Assembly (NCBI RefSeq): GCF_003574215.1
Contig: NZ_AP018558.1
Coordinates: 716,001 to 780,000, forward strand
DNA from: Hydrogenophilus thermoluteolus
GTDB lineage: Bacteria; Pseudomonadota; Gammaproteobacteria; Burkholderiales; Rhodocyclaceae
DNA length: 64,000 nucleotides
Direction: 5' to 3'
In this document: piece after piece, positions 42,587 to 49,849 of the stretch
How positions within the stretch are numbered: position 1 is the first letter of the stretch
Layout: the number at the start of each line of letters is the position of its first letter
Notes under the pieces: model-generated
What the model was told of the DNA's origin: nothing
Seen by the model: only the letters and a program-made list of their open reading frames with translations
Databases searched by the model: none
Translations under genes and position numbers: made by a program

Positions 42587-43791
42587 GGGGTGTTGGTCAG
42601 TCGATTCAAGGTTGCTTCAAGCTCACGCGCAAGTTGCTGCGGGTTGCGCAAAAGCTGGGCGTGGCGGGCGTGGCTTGGCGGTGTGCCATGGGCACAGGAA
42701 TTGCGCACATTTTTGAGCAGCCAAAAAGCTTCCCGTTTCCAATCAGGGTGCAAACCGTCCCGTGCTTGTTCTTGAAACCGTTCGTCGGCAGCTTTTCGCT
42801 GTGCGAAGTCAAGAGGGTCACCATCAGCGGTTTCCACTTCACGGGCAAGGAACGCTTCTAACCCAAAGATGCTGGCTCTTAGGGTGTCGCCGCGCTTCAG
42901 ACTCTGAAGGGCAAGTCGGCGTAATTTTTCCGAAAGGGTGCTTTCTTGACTCCAGCGCAGCGCTTTAAGTAGGCGTGCCCGGAAAAGTTCTGATGCGCCC
43001 GAAAGCGGCTCGCCAAGCTGCTTTAGCACAGGTTGTAGGCTTTTGGCCGCATCATTGACGTTAGTGACCATGAGCAATTGCCACGCACGTTCGAGCGCAT
43101 CCGCTGCCGTGCGGGGGAAGCCATCTTGGACCAGCAGCGGCGCGAAGCGGGAGAAGTCGCCGCTGGCTTCATAGGCTTCGAATGCCTCGGCCCATTCTTG
43201 TAGGTGTGCCAGCCCGTCGAGTGTGACCACGGGTGTGACGCCATTGTGCGTCATGTCGAGGGCGCCGTAGTAGAGTCCGTGCACGGTAACGCTGCGCGCG
43301 TGGACAAGATAGCGGGCTGCGGCAAAGCCCAACATCGCCAAGTGGCGAAAACCGTGGGTAAGGTCCAGCACGACGCACTCACCTTGATGGAGATGATCGG
43401 CCAGCCGGGTAAGGACTTCCTGCTGTTCTGCGAAAGTGGCACAGGACGGAATGAGCAGACTGGCAACGGGTCGTCCGAGCTGTGCCGCCATCGAAGGCGC
43501 AACGTCATCGAGTAGGGACTGGGTGACGCGACTTTCCTTCACGGCATCGAACAGTTCCAGACGGAGTTCATCCGCGGCGTGGTCACCTGCGACGTTTTCC
43601 ACCAGCAGGTCCCACATGCTCGATTCGGTGCCCAGCAGGATGACGCGCTCGGCTGCAAGATGCTCGGCCAGTGCCAGGCCTAAGTAGGCGGTTTCGTGAA
43701 TGGTGCCGTCCGGCATGCGGTAGCGGGCAGTGCGGTATCCGGTTTTGCTGTCGAGTTGGCTTTTGCCGAGAAAGGAGATCAGGGTGGTCAT
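42583..43791 (-). CDS. CARF-HEPN ribonuclease, Csx1/TM1812 type
   Basis: Predicted cyclic-oligoadenylate-activated RNase of type III immunity. The N-terminal CARF domain starts MTTLISFLGKSQ and contains the DxTHG-type motif DLTHG at residues 143-147. The C-terminal HEPN domain has the catalytic R-x4-H as Arg363-His368 (NVRNSCAHG). ATG 43791 is chosen because CAGGAG lies 11 bases upstream; GTG 43803 is also in frame. 402 residues. It has no Csx16 extension, unlike its upstream neighbour. Activator ring size is unknown. Confidence 0.9.
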   Translation of the reverse strand: MTTLISFLGKSQLDSKTGYRTARYRMPDGTIHETAYLGLALAEHLAAERVILLGTESSMWDLLVENVAGDHAADELRLELFDAVKESRVTQSLLDDVAPSMAAQLGRPVASLLIPSCATFAEQQEVLTRLADHLHQGECVVLDLTHGFRHLAMLGFAAARYLVHARSVTVHGLYYGALDMTHNGVTPVVTLDGLAHLQEWAEAFEAYEASGDFSRFAPLLVQDGFPRTAADALERAWQLLMVTNVNDAAKSLQPVLKQLGEPLSGASELFRARLLKALRWSQESTLSEKLRRLALQSLKRGDTLRASIFGLEAFLAREVETADGDPLDFAQRKAADERFQEQARDGLHPDWKREAFWLLKNVRNSCAHGTPPSHARHAQLLRNPQQLARELEATLNRLTNTP

Positions 43792-43799
43792 GATTGCGG

Positions 43800-45278
43800 T
43801 CACTCCTGCGCGATGTGATAGGCCTCTAAGCGGGCACCGTAGCGTTCGAGGTCGTCGGCGGAAAGTTCCAGGCCGCGTGCTTCAGGTGGTAAATCGAGTG
43901 ATAAGTGGAGATAGCGCGCTTTACGTGCACAGACCTGTGCGGCCAAATGTACGGGCAGGGTGCCGATCACGGTGTCGCCTGCCTGGACCTCATCCGGATC
44001 GAGATGCGCCACTTGCCGATCTACCTTCAACCCTTGTCGCGCAGCCCATGCTACCGCACCGGGGTGACGGGAAACGAACCAGATCGTGCCTTCTGAAGTT
44101 TCCGGTTTGGTTGCTAGTTGGGCCTGTTCGAAGGTGTCGAGAAAACGTTGCAGTTTTTCCCTGATCGTTTGCGGCGGCAAGGGTTGCTGACGAAACCCTG
44201 CGTGTTCGATATCGTTGCGTAGGCCAGCAAGTTCCCGTTCGGTATTGCCCGCCAAACTCATGCGTTTTTCGGCTTTCTCACGTTCTTGCTTGTCGAACGA
44301 TTGGCCAGGGCAAGTGGCTTGCGATGTGGCATAGAGATTCACCCACCCTTCACGCAGTACGATGCCGGTTTCGGCATAGCGGCCAAGGGAGAGATACAGC
44401 CGGGCAAGGCTGGCCATGAGCGCTTTTCCTTCGTCTCCGGTAAGATCCGTCCGCTCAGGGGTAAGTGGTTCCACCATGGCGCGCATTGCATCGAGCACCC
44501 GTGCAACCGGGGGTAAATGCTGGGTGAGGTCGGCCTTGGCTTCGTCGATGGCTTGAAGGAGTTGCGCCGCTTTGGACGGTTTTCGACCATTTGACAGGAG
44601 TATCTGTCCGACCCGGACCGTGGTGAGCGATTCACTGAATTCACGAAGTGCCTTGGCGAAATTGTCGAGCTTCGGGCGTGGCCCTTGTTTGGTGCGCGCC
44701 CATTCGCAGGCCAGCTTACGCCCGAGTTCTTCGATGTGGGCTGCCAAATTCTCTGCCTGACCAGATTGCAGGAAGATGTGGATGTTTTGGGTGATGTCCA
44801 ACAGTTCGACGAATGGGGTCAAATCCCAAACAGGTGTTTGGTTGTTTGCGTCACGGGCTTCGAAGGCACCGTAGACGACGCGCACAGATGACGTTTTGTT
44901 GCGGATGGTGCGCAAGAACGCGACCACCGCCCCAGCGAAAAACGGCTGAGAACGAAATCCGTGGGTGATATCGAGGAGTGCGGGCTCTTCAGTGTCGAGC
45001 AGGTCGGTCAGGATGGAAAAGTTGTCCCACAGCTCATCTGGGGATTGGCCATTCCGGATGCGCTTGAATTGACAGTCAATGGCTGCGTTGGCAAAAGCGT
45101 CTGCCAACGCTTGACCATGGGTTTGTTCCGCTCCCTCTGTGGCGAGTATGACGGCGGAAGTGACATTGCTCAGACGTGCCAGCGCTTCAGCAACGAAACG
45201 TGATTCGTAGCGCTTGCCTTCCCAATGGTAGCAAACGCTTTCGTATTTGCCAGTACCGAGGAAACTGATGAGCTTCAT
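43800..45278 (-). CDS. CARF-HEPN-Csx16 fusion protein
   Basis: 492 residues in three parts. CARF: MKLISFLGTGKYESV at the start and DITHG at 103-107. HEPN: catalytic Arg354-x4-His359 (LRNDIEHAG). Csx16: residues about 398-492, beginning TIWFVSRHPGAVAWA and holding VAHLDPDEV, GDTVIGTLPVHLAA and the LHLSLDLP block, the full length of stand-alone Csx16. Csx16 is a small type III accessory family proposed to degrade cyclic oligoadenylates. The protein could therefore be both an RNase switched on by the messenger and the enzyme that removes it. ATG overlaps the cmr6 stop. Confidence 0.9.
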   Translation of the reverse strand: MKLISFLGTGKYESVCYHWEGKRYESRFVAEALARLSNVTSAVILATEGAEQTHGQALADAFANAAIDCQFKRIRNGQSPDELWDNFSILTDLLDTEEPALLDITHGFRSQPFFAGAVVAFLRTIRNKTSSVRVVYGAFEARDANNQTPVWDLTPFVELLDITQNIHIFLQSGQAENLAAHIEELGRKLACEWARTKQGPRPKLDNFAKALREFSESLTTVRVGQILLSNGRKPSKAAQLLQAIDEAKADLTQHLPPVARVLDAMRAMVEPLTPERTDLTGDEGKALMASLARLYLSLGRYAETGIVLREGWVNLYATSQATCPGQSFDKQEREKAEKRMSLAGNTERELAGLRNDIEHAGFRQQPLPPQTIREKLQRFLDTFEQAQLATKPETSEGTIWFVSRHPGAVAWAARQGLKVDRQVAHLDPDEVQAGDTVIGTLPVHLAAQVCARKARYLHLSLDLPPEARGLELSADDLERYGARLEAYHIAQE

Positions 45279-46636
45279 TCGGCGATACCTTTCAATTCGA
45301 AATGGTTTCCTTGTTTGCGCACAATGACCGATACGTTGGCAAGCTTTTGTTTTTTCTTGAGCCGGTTGCGCCGTTCTTCACCAAGCTGATCCAGGAACTC
45401 CTGTGCCGCCTTTTGGCGCAGAGGAGCGGTTTTCTGGTTTTGGAAGGTTGCCATTACCTCTTGGGTGTTGGGTTTGTACTCGAGTGTGGCCTGTTTCCAG
45501 GTTTCGTTTGTTTTAGGGGCCACGTTACGGAACACTGACTGCTGCGTATTGTTCGTTGCTTCTTCGTCTGGTTTTGCTGTCATCGCGCCATAGCCAAGAG
45601 CGGTCTTGGCGCCAAAACCAAGCCATTCGAAGGCATGCTCGAAGGCGGTCTGCAGCAGTTGCTGCCAAAGGGGGCGGCCATCGCTTGTGGCAAGCAGATC
45701 TGGCGCGCCGTCCAGTTTGTGCGCCGTCAGACGCTTGAGGTGCGCAGTATCGCAGACGACGTAGAACTTAAACTCCGAGCCCGGCGGCACGGTGAGAAAG
45801 AAAATGGGTTTCGGCTGGCCACTGTCGTGGGGCGTGGTGCTGTTGCCGCTCTTCCGCTCCGTTTTTTGCTGGTAGTAATGCGACTGGTGCGGTGTCATGA
45901 CCTCGACCATGAGGCTGTCGCCAGCAATAAGCGGGATTACGTCCCAAAACGAAAGTGCCCCGCGCACGGCGTTGGAGTCACCCGAAGGCGGTTCGCGGCC
46001 AAAGAGCACGTCGAGCACGGAAAGTTGGATGCGCGTCCTTTCTTTGCCGCTTTTCACTTCGATTTCATAACCTGGTTCCAGGCTCCAGCCGCGGGTATCA
46101 CCCCATAGCCCCTCGGCGAGCTCTTGCGCTGCTCGGCGCACTACCCCTTTGACGCCACTACCCGGCAAGTAGGGAAGGCCATACGGCCAGAGAAAAGAAA
46201 AACCATTTTCCAGCGGGTGTTCGTTGCCCAAGCCCGTGACGAAGGGGGCGGTGGCTTTTGCTTCCAGAGAGAATCCGCGCGCCTTTCCACCCAAGGTCTC
46301 CTGACGCTGGGCGAGAGCCTGCATGAGTGCTTTATCCGCTTGTGAGAGTTTTTTGATGGCATCCCACGCTTTTCGGGCGGCATGATCGTTTTTTTCCCAG
46401 AGGCCGGGAAGCCGCTTTTGTCCGCACAGGTCGGCAATGGTTGCGTCCATGCCTTGCCTGCGTAGCAGTTCTCTCAATTCCTGGCCTTCTCTACTTTGGG
46501 CCTCAGCGCGCTTTTTGACTTGTGCTTCCTGGTCAGGTCGATCCGTCCAAATTGCAAGGTACATGCCAAAACGCATGCCCGGTGAGGCGTTCTTGAACTC
46601 CTGTCCCATATAGGCGGGTACCGCGGCGATCGGCAT
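45275..46636 (-). CDS. cmr6: Type III-B effector subunit Cmr6
   Basis: Cas7-like RAMP subunit that caps the crRNA 3' end of the Cmr complex. The RAMP signature PLENGFSFLWPYGLPYLPGSGVKGVVRRA (core: LPYLPGSGVKGVVR) is near residue 140, and the C-terminal FGAKTALGYG is the glycine-rich loop. 453 residues, with a long N-terminal helical part and a basic C-terminal extension. AGGAG precedes the ATG. It is cut off from cmr5 by an antisense toxin-antitoxin pair, so it needs its own promoter or very long readthrough. Confidence 0.93.
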   Translation of the reverse strand: MPIAAVPAYMGQEFKNASPGMRFGMYLAIWTDRPDQEAQVKKRAEAQSREGQELRELLRRQGMDATIADLCGQKRLPGLWEKNDHAARKAWDAIKKLSQADKALMQALAQRQETLGGKARGFSLEAKATAPFVTGLGNEHPLENGFSFLWPYGLPYLPGSGVKGVVRRAAQELAEGLWGDTRGWSLEPGYEIEVKSGKERTRIQLSVLDVLFGREPPSGDSNAVRGALSFWDVIPLIAGDSLMVEVMTPHQSHYYQQKTERKSGNSTTPHDSGQPKPIFFLTVPPGSEFKFYVVCDTAHLKRLTAHKLDGAPDLLATSDGRPLWQQLLQTAFEHAFEWLGFGAKTALGYGAMTAKPDEEATNNTQQSVFRNVAPKTNETWKQATLEYKPNTQEVMATFQNQKTAPLRQKAAQEFLDQLGEERRNRLKKKQKLANVSVIVRKQGNHFELKGIAE

Positions 46637-46652
46637 GAGAGAGCTCCTGTGT

Positions 46653-46664
46653 TAAGATGTCTTA
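46653..46664. promoter_or_regulatory. Inverted repeat between cmr6 and the antitoxin gene
   Basis: TTAAGA-type dyad: TAAGA-TG-TCTTA, extendable with one mismatch to TGT...ACA. It is the only dyad in the 52-base divergent gap, 25 bases before the antitoxin ATG and 17 bases before the cmr6 ATG. Ribbon-helix-helix antitoxins normally bind such sites, so it may govern both directions. Confidence 0.5.
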
Positions 46665-46688
46665 CAGTTGTCCCTGAGGTGATGAACC

Positions 46689-46907
46689 ATGTCCACGACG
46701 CTGACCATCCGTCTCGACGAAACCCTCGATCGCGAGCTCAACCGCCTGGCCCGCGCGCTACACCGACCGAAGAGCGATCTGGCGCGTGAGTTCATCCGGC
46801 GGCAGCTGGCGCTGGCCCAATTTGAGCGCGCACGCACGCTGATCGAACCCGCCGCCGAACAGGCCGGATTCCTCACCGACGAAGACATCTTCCGCGAGGT
46901 TTCGTGA
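46689..46907 (+). CDS. Ribbon-helix-helix antitoxin
   Basis: 72 residues. The N-terminal TTLTIRLDETLDRELNRLARALHRPKSDLAREFIRRQL (core: LTIRLDETLDRELNRLA) is a MetJ/Arc/CopG-type DNA-binding fold; the C-terminal 25 residues would cover the toxin. The stop overlaps the toxin GTG (ATGA-like 4-base overlap), typical of toxin-antitoxin operons. The gene runs against the surrounding cmr genes. Confidence 0.88.
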   Translation: MSTTLTIRLDETLDRELNRLARALHRPKSDLAREFIRRQLALAQFERARTLIEPAAEQAGFLTDEDIFREVS

Positions 46908-47326
46908 GGCTGTTTTTCGATACCAACGTCTGGATCAGTGCCTTTGCCGCCAAGGGCTTGTGTCGGGACCTGGTGCGGCTGGCGCTGGCGTTGCATGGTG
47001 GAACACGGGTGACACTTGTAACTAGCGGCTGTGTTGCGGCAGAAACCGCGCGCATTCTGGGCGATAAATTCAACTTGCACGGTGAGTCCGTCGATGCGGC
47101 GTTGCAGGTGCTGGCGTTGTGTGAGCAGGCTCAGGATGGAGCGATCTGGCAGCCACCAGAGAACTTCCCCGATGCGGACGATGTGGCGATCATTGCCGCC
47201 GCTCTCGCCGCACAGGCGGACTTGTTCATCACCGGCGACAAGGCGCTGCTTGCGCTCGGTGCAGTCGAGGGTATGCCCATCCTTGAGCCCCGCGCCGCCT
47301 ACTTGCGTCTGCGCGGGCTGGGGTGA
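46904..47326 (+). CDS. PIN-domain ribonuclease toxin
   Basis: 140 residues. The acidic PIN active site can be traced: Asp in FFDTNVWISAF, Glu in VAAETARIL, and Asp in FPDADDVAIIAAA and LFITGDKALL. These are the residues that hold magnesium in VapC-like RNases. It starts with GTG overlapping the antitoxin. Its end is 23 bases from the cmr5 stop on the opposite strand, so the two transcripts converge. Confidence 0.9.
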   Translation: MRLFFDTNVWISAFAAKGLCRDLVRLALALHGGTRVTLVTSGCVAAETARILGDKFNLHGESVDAALQVLALCEQAQDGAIWQPPENFPDADDVAIIAAALAAQADLFITGDKALLALGAVEGMPILEPRAAYLRLRGLG

Positions 47327-47349
47327 AATCGGTCCCATCGCGTGCTTCA

Positions 47350-47751
47350 TTACCTTGTGTTGCGGGCGCTGGCCATCTGCCGCAGCCACTTGAGCCAGGC
47401 GAACGCTTCGGTGGTGGCCATCTGGTACTGGCGTGGTCCGGCCAGTAGCAGCATTTCCATGAAAACCTCGAAGCCCGGATCTTTATCCACGCCATTGAAC
47501 CGACGGTTGAGCCAGTGGCGTAAATCCTGGGCGATCTCTTCGTGTTCGCCCCCTTTTTCGTGGCAAAAGGCGAGTACCTGCATCAGGCCCGAGTTCATGA
47601 TGAGTGCCGGCATGCTTTTGGCGAAATTGCGGTGTTTGTCGGTATAGCGTGCGGATTTGTTCCAGGCATCCTGCGCGCGCTGTTGTTCTAACGTGAGTCG
47701 AGTGTGCTGGTTTTGGTGAGTTTGGGTGTGGGTGTGGGTGTGCGCACTCAT
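47350..47751 (-). CDS. cmr5: Type III-B small subunit Cmr5
   Basis: Small alpha-helical subunit that stacks along the crRNA-target duplex. The signatures LEQQRAQDAWNKSARY and FAKSMPALIMNSGLMQVLAF are typical of Cmr5. ATG 47751 is preferred because GGAGG lies 7 bases before it; the ATG at 47757 is too close. 133 residues. The N-terminus is an unusual His/Thr/Gln run (SAHTHTHTQTHQNQHT) from a CACACC-type repeat. Confidence 0.92.
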   Translation of the reverse strand: MSAHTHTHTQTHQNQHTRLTLEQQRAQDAWNKSARYTDKHRNFAKSMPALIMNSGLMQVLAFCHEKGGEHEEIAQDLRHWLNRRFNGVDKDPGFEVFMEMLLLAGPRQYQMATTEAFAWLKWLRQMASARNTR

Positions 47752-47753
47752 CG

Positions 47754-48689
47754 TCATCCCTCCACCACTTTGGCAACCACAAGCCCCCGGCCGGTGGTGG
47801 CGTCGCCGCCGATCTGCAGCAGCTTGCCGTCGATTACCCCCTTGATGTGACCCATCACCGCTTCCGGCGCGATGTCGTCCTTACCCGAGCGGGTTCGGCT
47901 GACTAGGAGCGGCGCAACGAGCAGCGACTCCGGCGGCAGGTTTTCCGTGTAGAAGAGGCCGCCGTCATCGGCGGTACCGGTGGCGTCATTGATACGCACG
48001 TGGGGCTCCACAAGCGTAGCGTGTTCGCTGAAATAGGCAAAATCGGTGTCGGAGAGCACCACGAGGTCGCTGGCGATTTTGCTCCGGAAATATTCAAACG
48101 CTTCGTCCTTGCCGTTTTGTTGTGGCAGAGCATTGTCTTTGAGCCAATTACCGATGCTCTCGAGCGCTTCGCACTTCTCTTCTTTTACGACGTACTCGAA
48201 GGCTTCAAGGTGTAGCACGGACGCCTGCTTTCCGTTTTCCGTGCGTTTCGTGGTCAGAGCCGGGTTGGCAAGCAGGCATTCTCCCTCGTTCAAATCGGGC
48301 AGCGGCGGCCAGGTGACCTGCACGCCGATCAGGCTGAGCAGCCGCCGGGCACGCTCCAGTGCGGTCGGGCAGGTGGCATAGACGTAGCCACCCTTGAGGG
48401 AGCGCACGGGAAAGGCGACGAGCTGGGCATCCCCTACGCTTACCGCGCCGGCGTGCAGATCGCTTTTACCCGCCTCTGGCCCGAACAGTCGGTCGAGAAG
48501 CGATTTGTCGTCGCTGAGCGCTGCGAATCCGTGCCGCAGCGCACCCTTGATGCCGGATCCGGCAAAACAGGGATGGTTGGTGTGGCGCTCGCGCTGGATG
48601 GGGTTGTCGATGACGCCGATGGCCTGCCCGGCGCCCATGTGCACGGGGCTGACGGCGTAAAGAAAAAGGGCGGCGTGTTTCTGGAACAT
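47754..48689 (-). CDS. cmr4: Type III-B backbone subunit Cmr4
   Basis: Cas7-family backbone subunit that cleaves target RNA at 6-base intervals. The catalytic aspartate is Asp28 in GVIDNPIQRERHTNHPCFAGSGIKGALRH (core: VIDNPIQRERHTNHP). The C-terminal GGDATTGRGLV is the glycine-rich loop. ATG 48689 has a GGGAG site and gives 311 residues; an open frame from 48722 overlaps cmr3. So the complex should retain target RNase activity. Confidence 0.95.
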   Translation of the reverse strand: MFQKHAALFLYAVSPVHMGAGQAIGVIDNPIQRERHTNHPCFAGSGIKGALRHGFAALSDDKSLLDRLFGPEAGKSDLHAGAVSVGDAQLVAFPVRSLKGGYVYATCPTALERARRLLSLIGVQVTWPPLPDLNEGECLLANPALTTKRTENGKQASVLHLEAFEYVVKEEKCEALESIGNWLKDNALPQQNGKDEAFEYFRSKIASDLVVLSDTDFAYFSEHATLVEPHVRINDATGTADDGGLFYTENLPPESLLVAPLLVSRTRSGKDDIAPEAVMGHIKGVIDGKLLQIGGDATTGRGLVVAKVVEG

Positions 48690-48706
48690 GATGTTTCTCC
48701 CGGGAG

Positions 48707-49849
48707 TCAGTATTTGGCCCAAATCAAGCGGTTGAATCCTTCCGCACGGCGCGGATCGCGCTCATAAGCGTCGTCCGTCCACAGCCCGCGCGCCACAAGC
48801 TTGCAGAGCGCCTCGGGCGTGGCCTCCAGGTCTTCGATCCAGTAAACGCTGCCAGCCGGCGCGGCGCGCTGCGCGGTTTTGGGCCGCCAGCGCGCGAGAT
48901 CGAAGCCGGATACCACCTGTGAGCGCGGCACGGCCGCGCAAACGATGCGCCCGCGCACGCCGTTGAGCGCGAAGGGCGCGCCGCGGGTGGGGTCCGCCTC
49001 GCCTGCGCCGGTGGGCAGCCAGCCACGCTCGAAGATGCCTGGGCTGGTGAGCAGAAGCCGCGCGCGGCGCGCTTTGGAAATCGCCTCGTAATCGGGTTCG
49101 GGCCAGTCCACGCTGGCGGCCGTCAGGCATGCCCCGCGCCCGTCCCCGCCGAAGCGCAGGAGGCCGGCCGGCACTTCCGCACCGAGCACGCGCACGGCGA
49201 ATCCCACGCCGGGCTTGAGGTGGATGGCCTGCAGGGAAAAGAGCTTGCCGTCGTCGGCGCGCCGCTTGTGCGCATCAAGCCCCACCCCTACGCGGGCTTC
49301 CAGATTCCACAGCTCGCTGCTCTCAACGAGGTGCTCATTGGGTTCGATGGCACGGCCCGCCAGCCAGGCGCGCAGTCCGCCGGAGGTGAGCCAGAGTCCA
49401 CCCACCGGCTTGCTGCGCTCCGCTCCTTCCGCGAGCGCCGGCCAGCGCGGCAGCGGCGCGCTGCCCTTGAGCGCCGCGTCCACCCGCGTTGCTTGCAGTG
49501 AAACGACCCTGCGCTCGCCTTCCTTTTCGTGCACCACGAGATCGGCCGGAACCGGGTAGAGGGGCTCGATACGTCCGTCGGCCTGCCGGCGGGCGAGCTG
49601 GAAGGCAGCCAGGGTGAAGGGCCCCGGCTTGTCTGGCGAGCCGACCTGCGGGTCACTCACTGCTCCTTTGGCAAAGTCAGCGAGATCAACGCCGCGGTGG
49701 ACAAGCAGGTGTGAGCGCAGGGCGCCGGCGGCGACCGACGGCGGGGGCGGCATCCACGCTTCGCCCCAGCTGCCCGGATCGCCGAAGAGTTTGTTGCCGC
49801 GCAGGCTCAGCACATCGAGCGCTTCGATGAAGGCATCGGTGGCAGTCAT
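48707..49849 (-). CDS. cmr3: Type III-B subunit Cmr3
   Basis: Cas5-like subunit that holds the crRNA 5' handle beside Cas10. The N-terminal LSLRGNKLFGDPGSWGEAWMPPPPSVAAGALRSHL (core: WMPPPPSVAAGALRS) is the Cmr3 signature, and a C-terminal glycine loop is present. ATG 49849 overlaps the cmr2 stop by 4 bases and has AGGGAGGAA upstream. 380 residues. This and cmr2 look distinctly richer in G+C than cmr6 and the CARF genes. Confidence 0.94.
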   Translation of the reverse strand: MTATDAFIEALDVLSLRGNKLFGDPGSWGEAWMPPPPSVAAGALRSHLLVHRGVDLADFAKGAVSDPQVGSPDKPGPFTLAAFQLARRQADGRIEPLYPVPADLVVHEKEGERRVVSLQATRVDAALKGSAPLPRWPALAEGAERSKPVGGLWLTSGGLRAWLAGRAIEPNEHLVESSELWNLEARVGVGLDAHKRRADDGKLFSLQAIHLKPGVGFAVRVLGAEVPAGLLRFGGDGRGACLTAASVDWPEPDYEAISKARRARLLLTSPGIFERGWLPTGAGEADPTRGAPFALNGVRGRIVCAAVPRSQVVSGFDLARWRPKTAQRAAPAGSVYWIEDLEATPEALCKLVARGLWTDDAYERDPRRAEGFNRLIWAKY

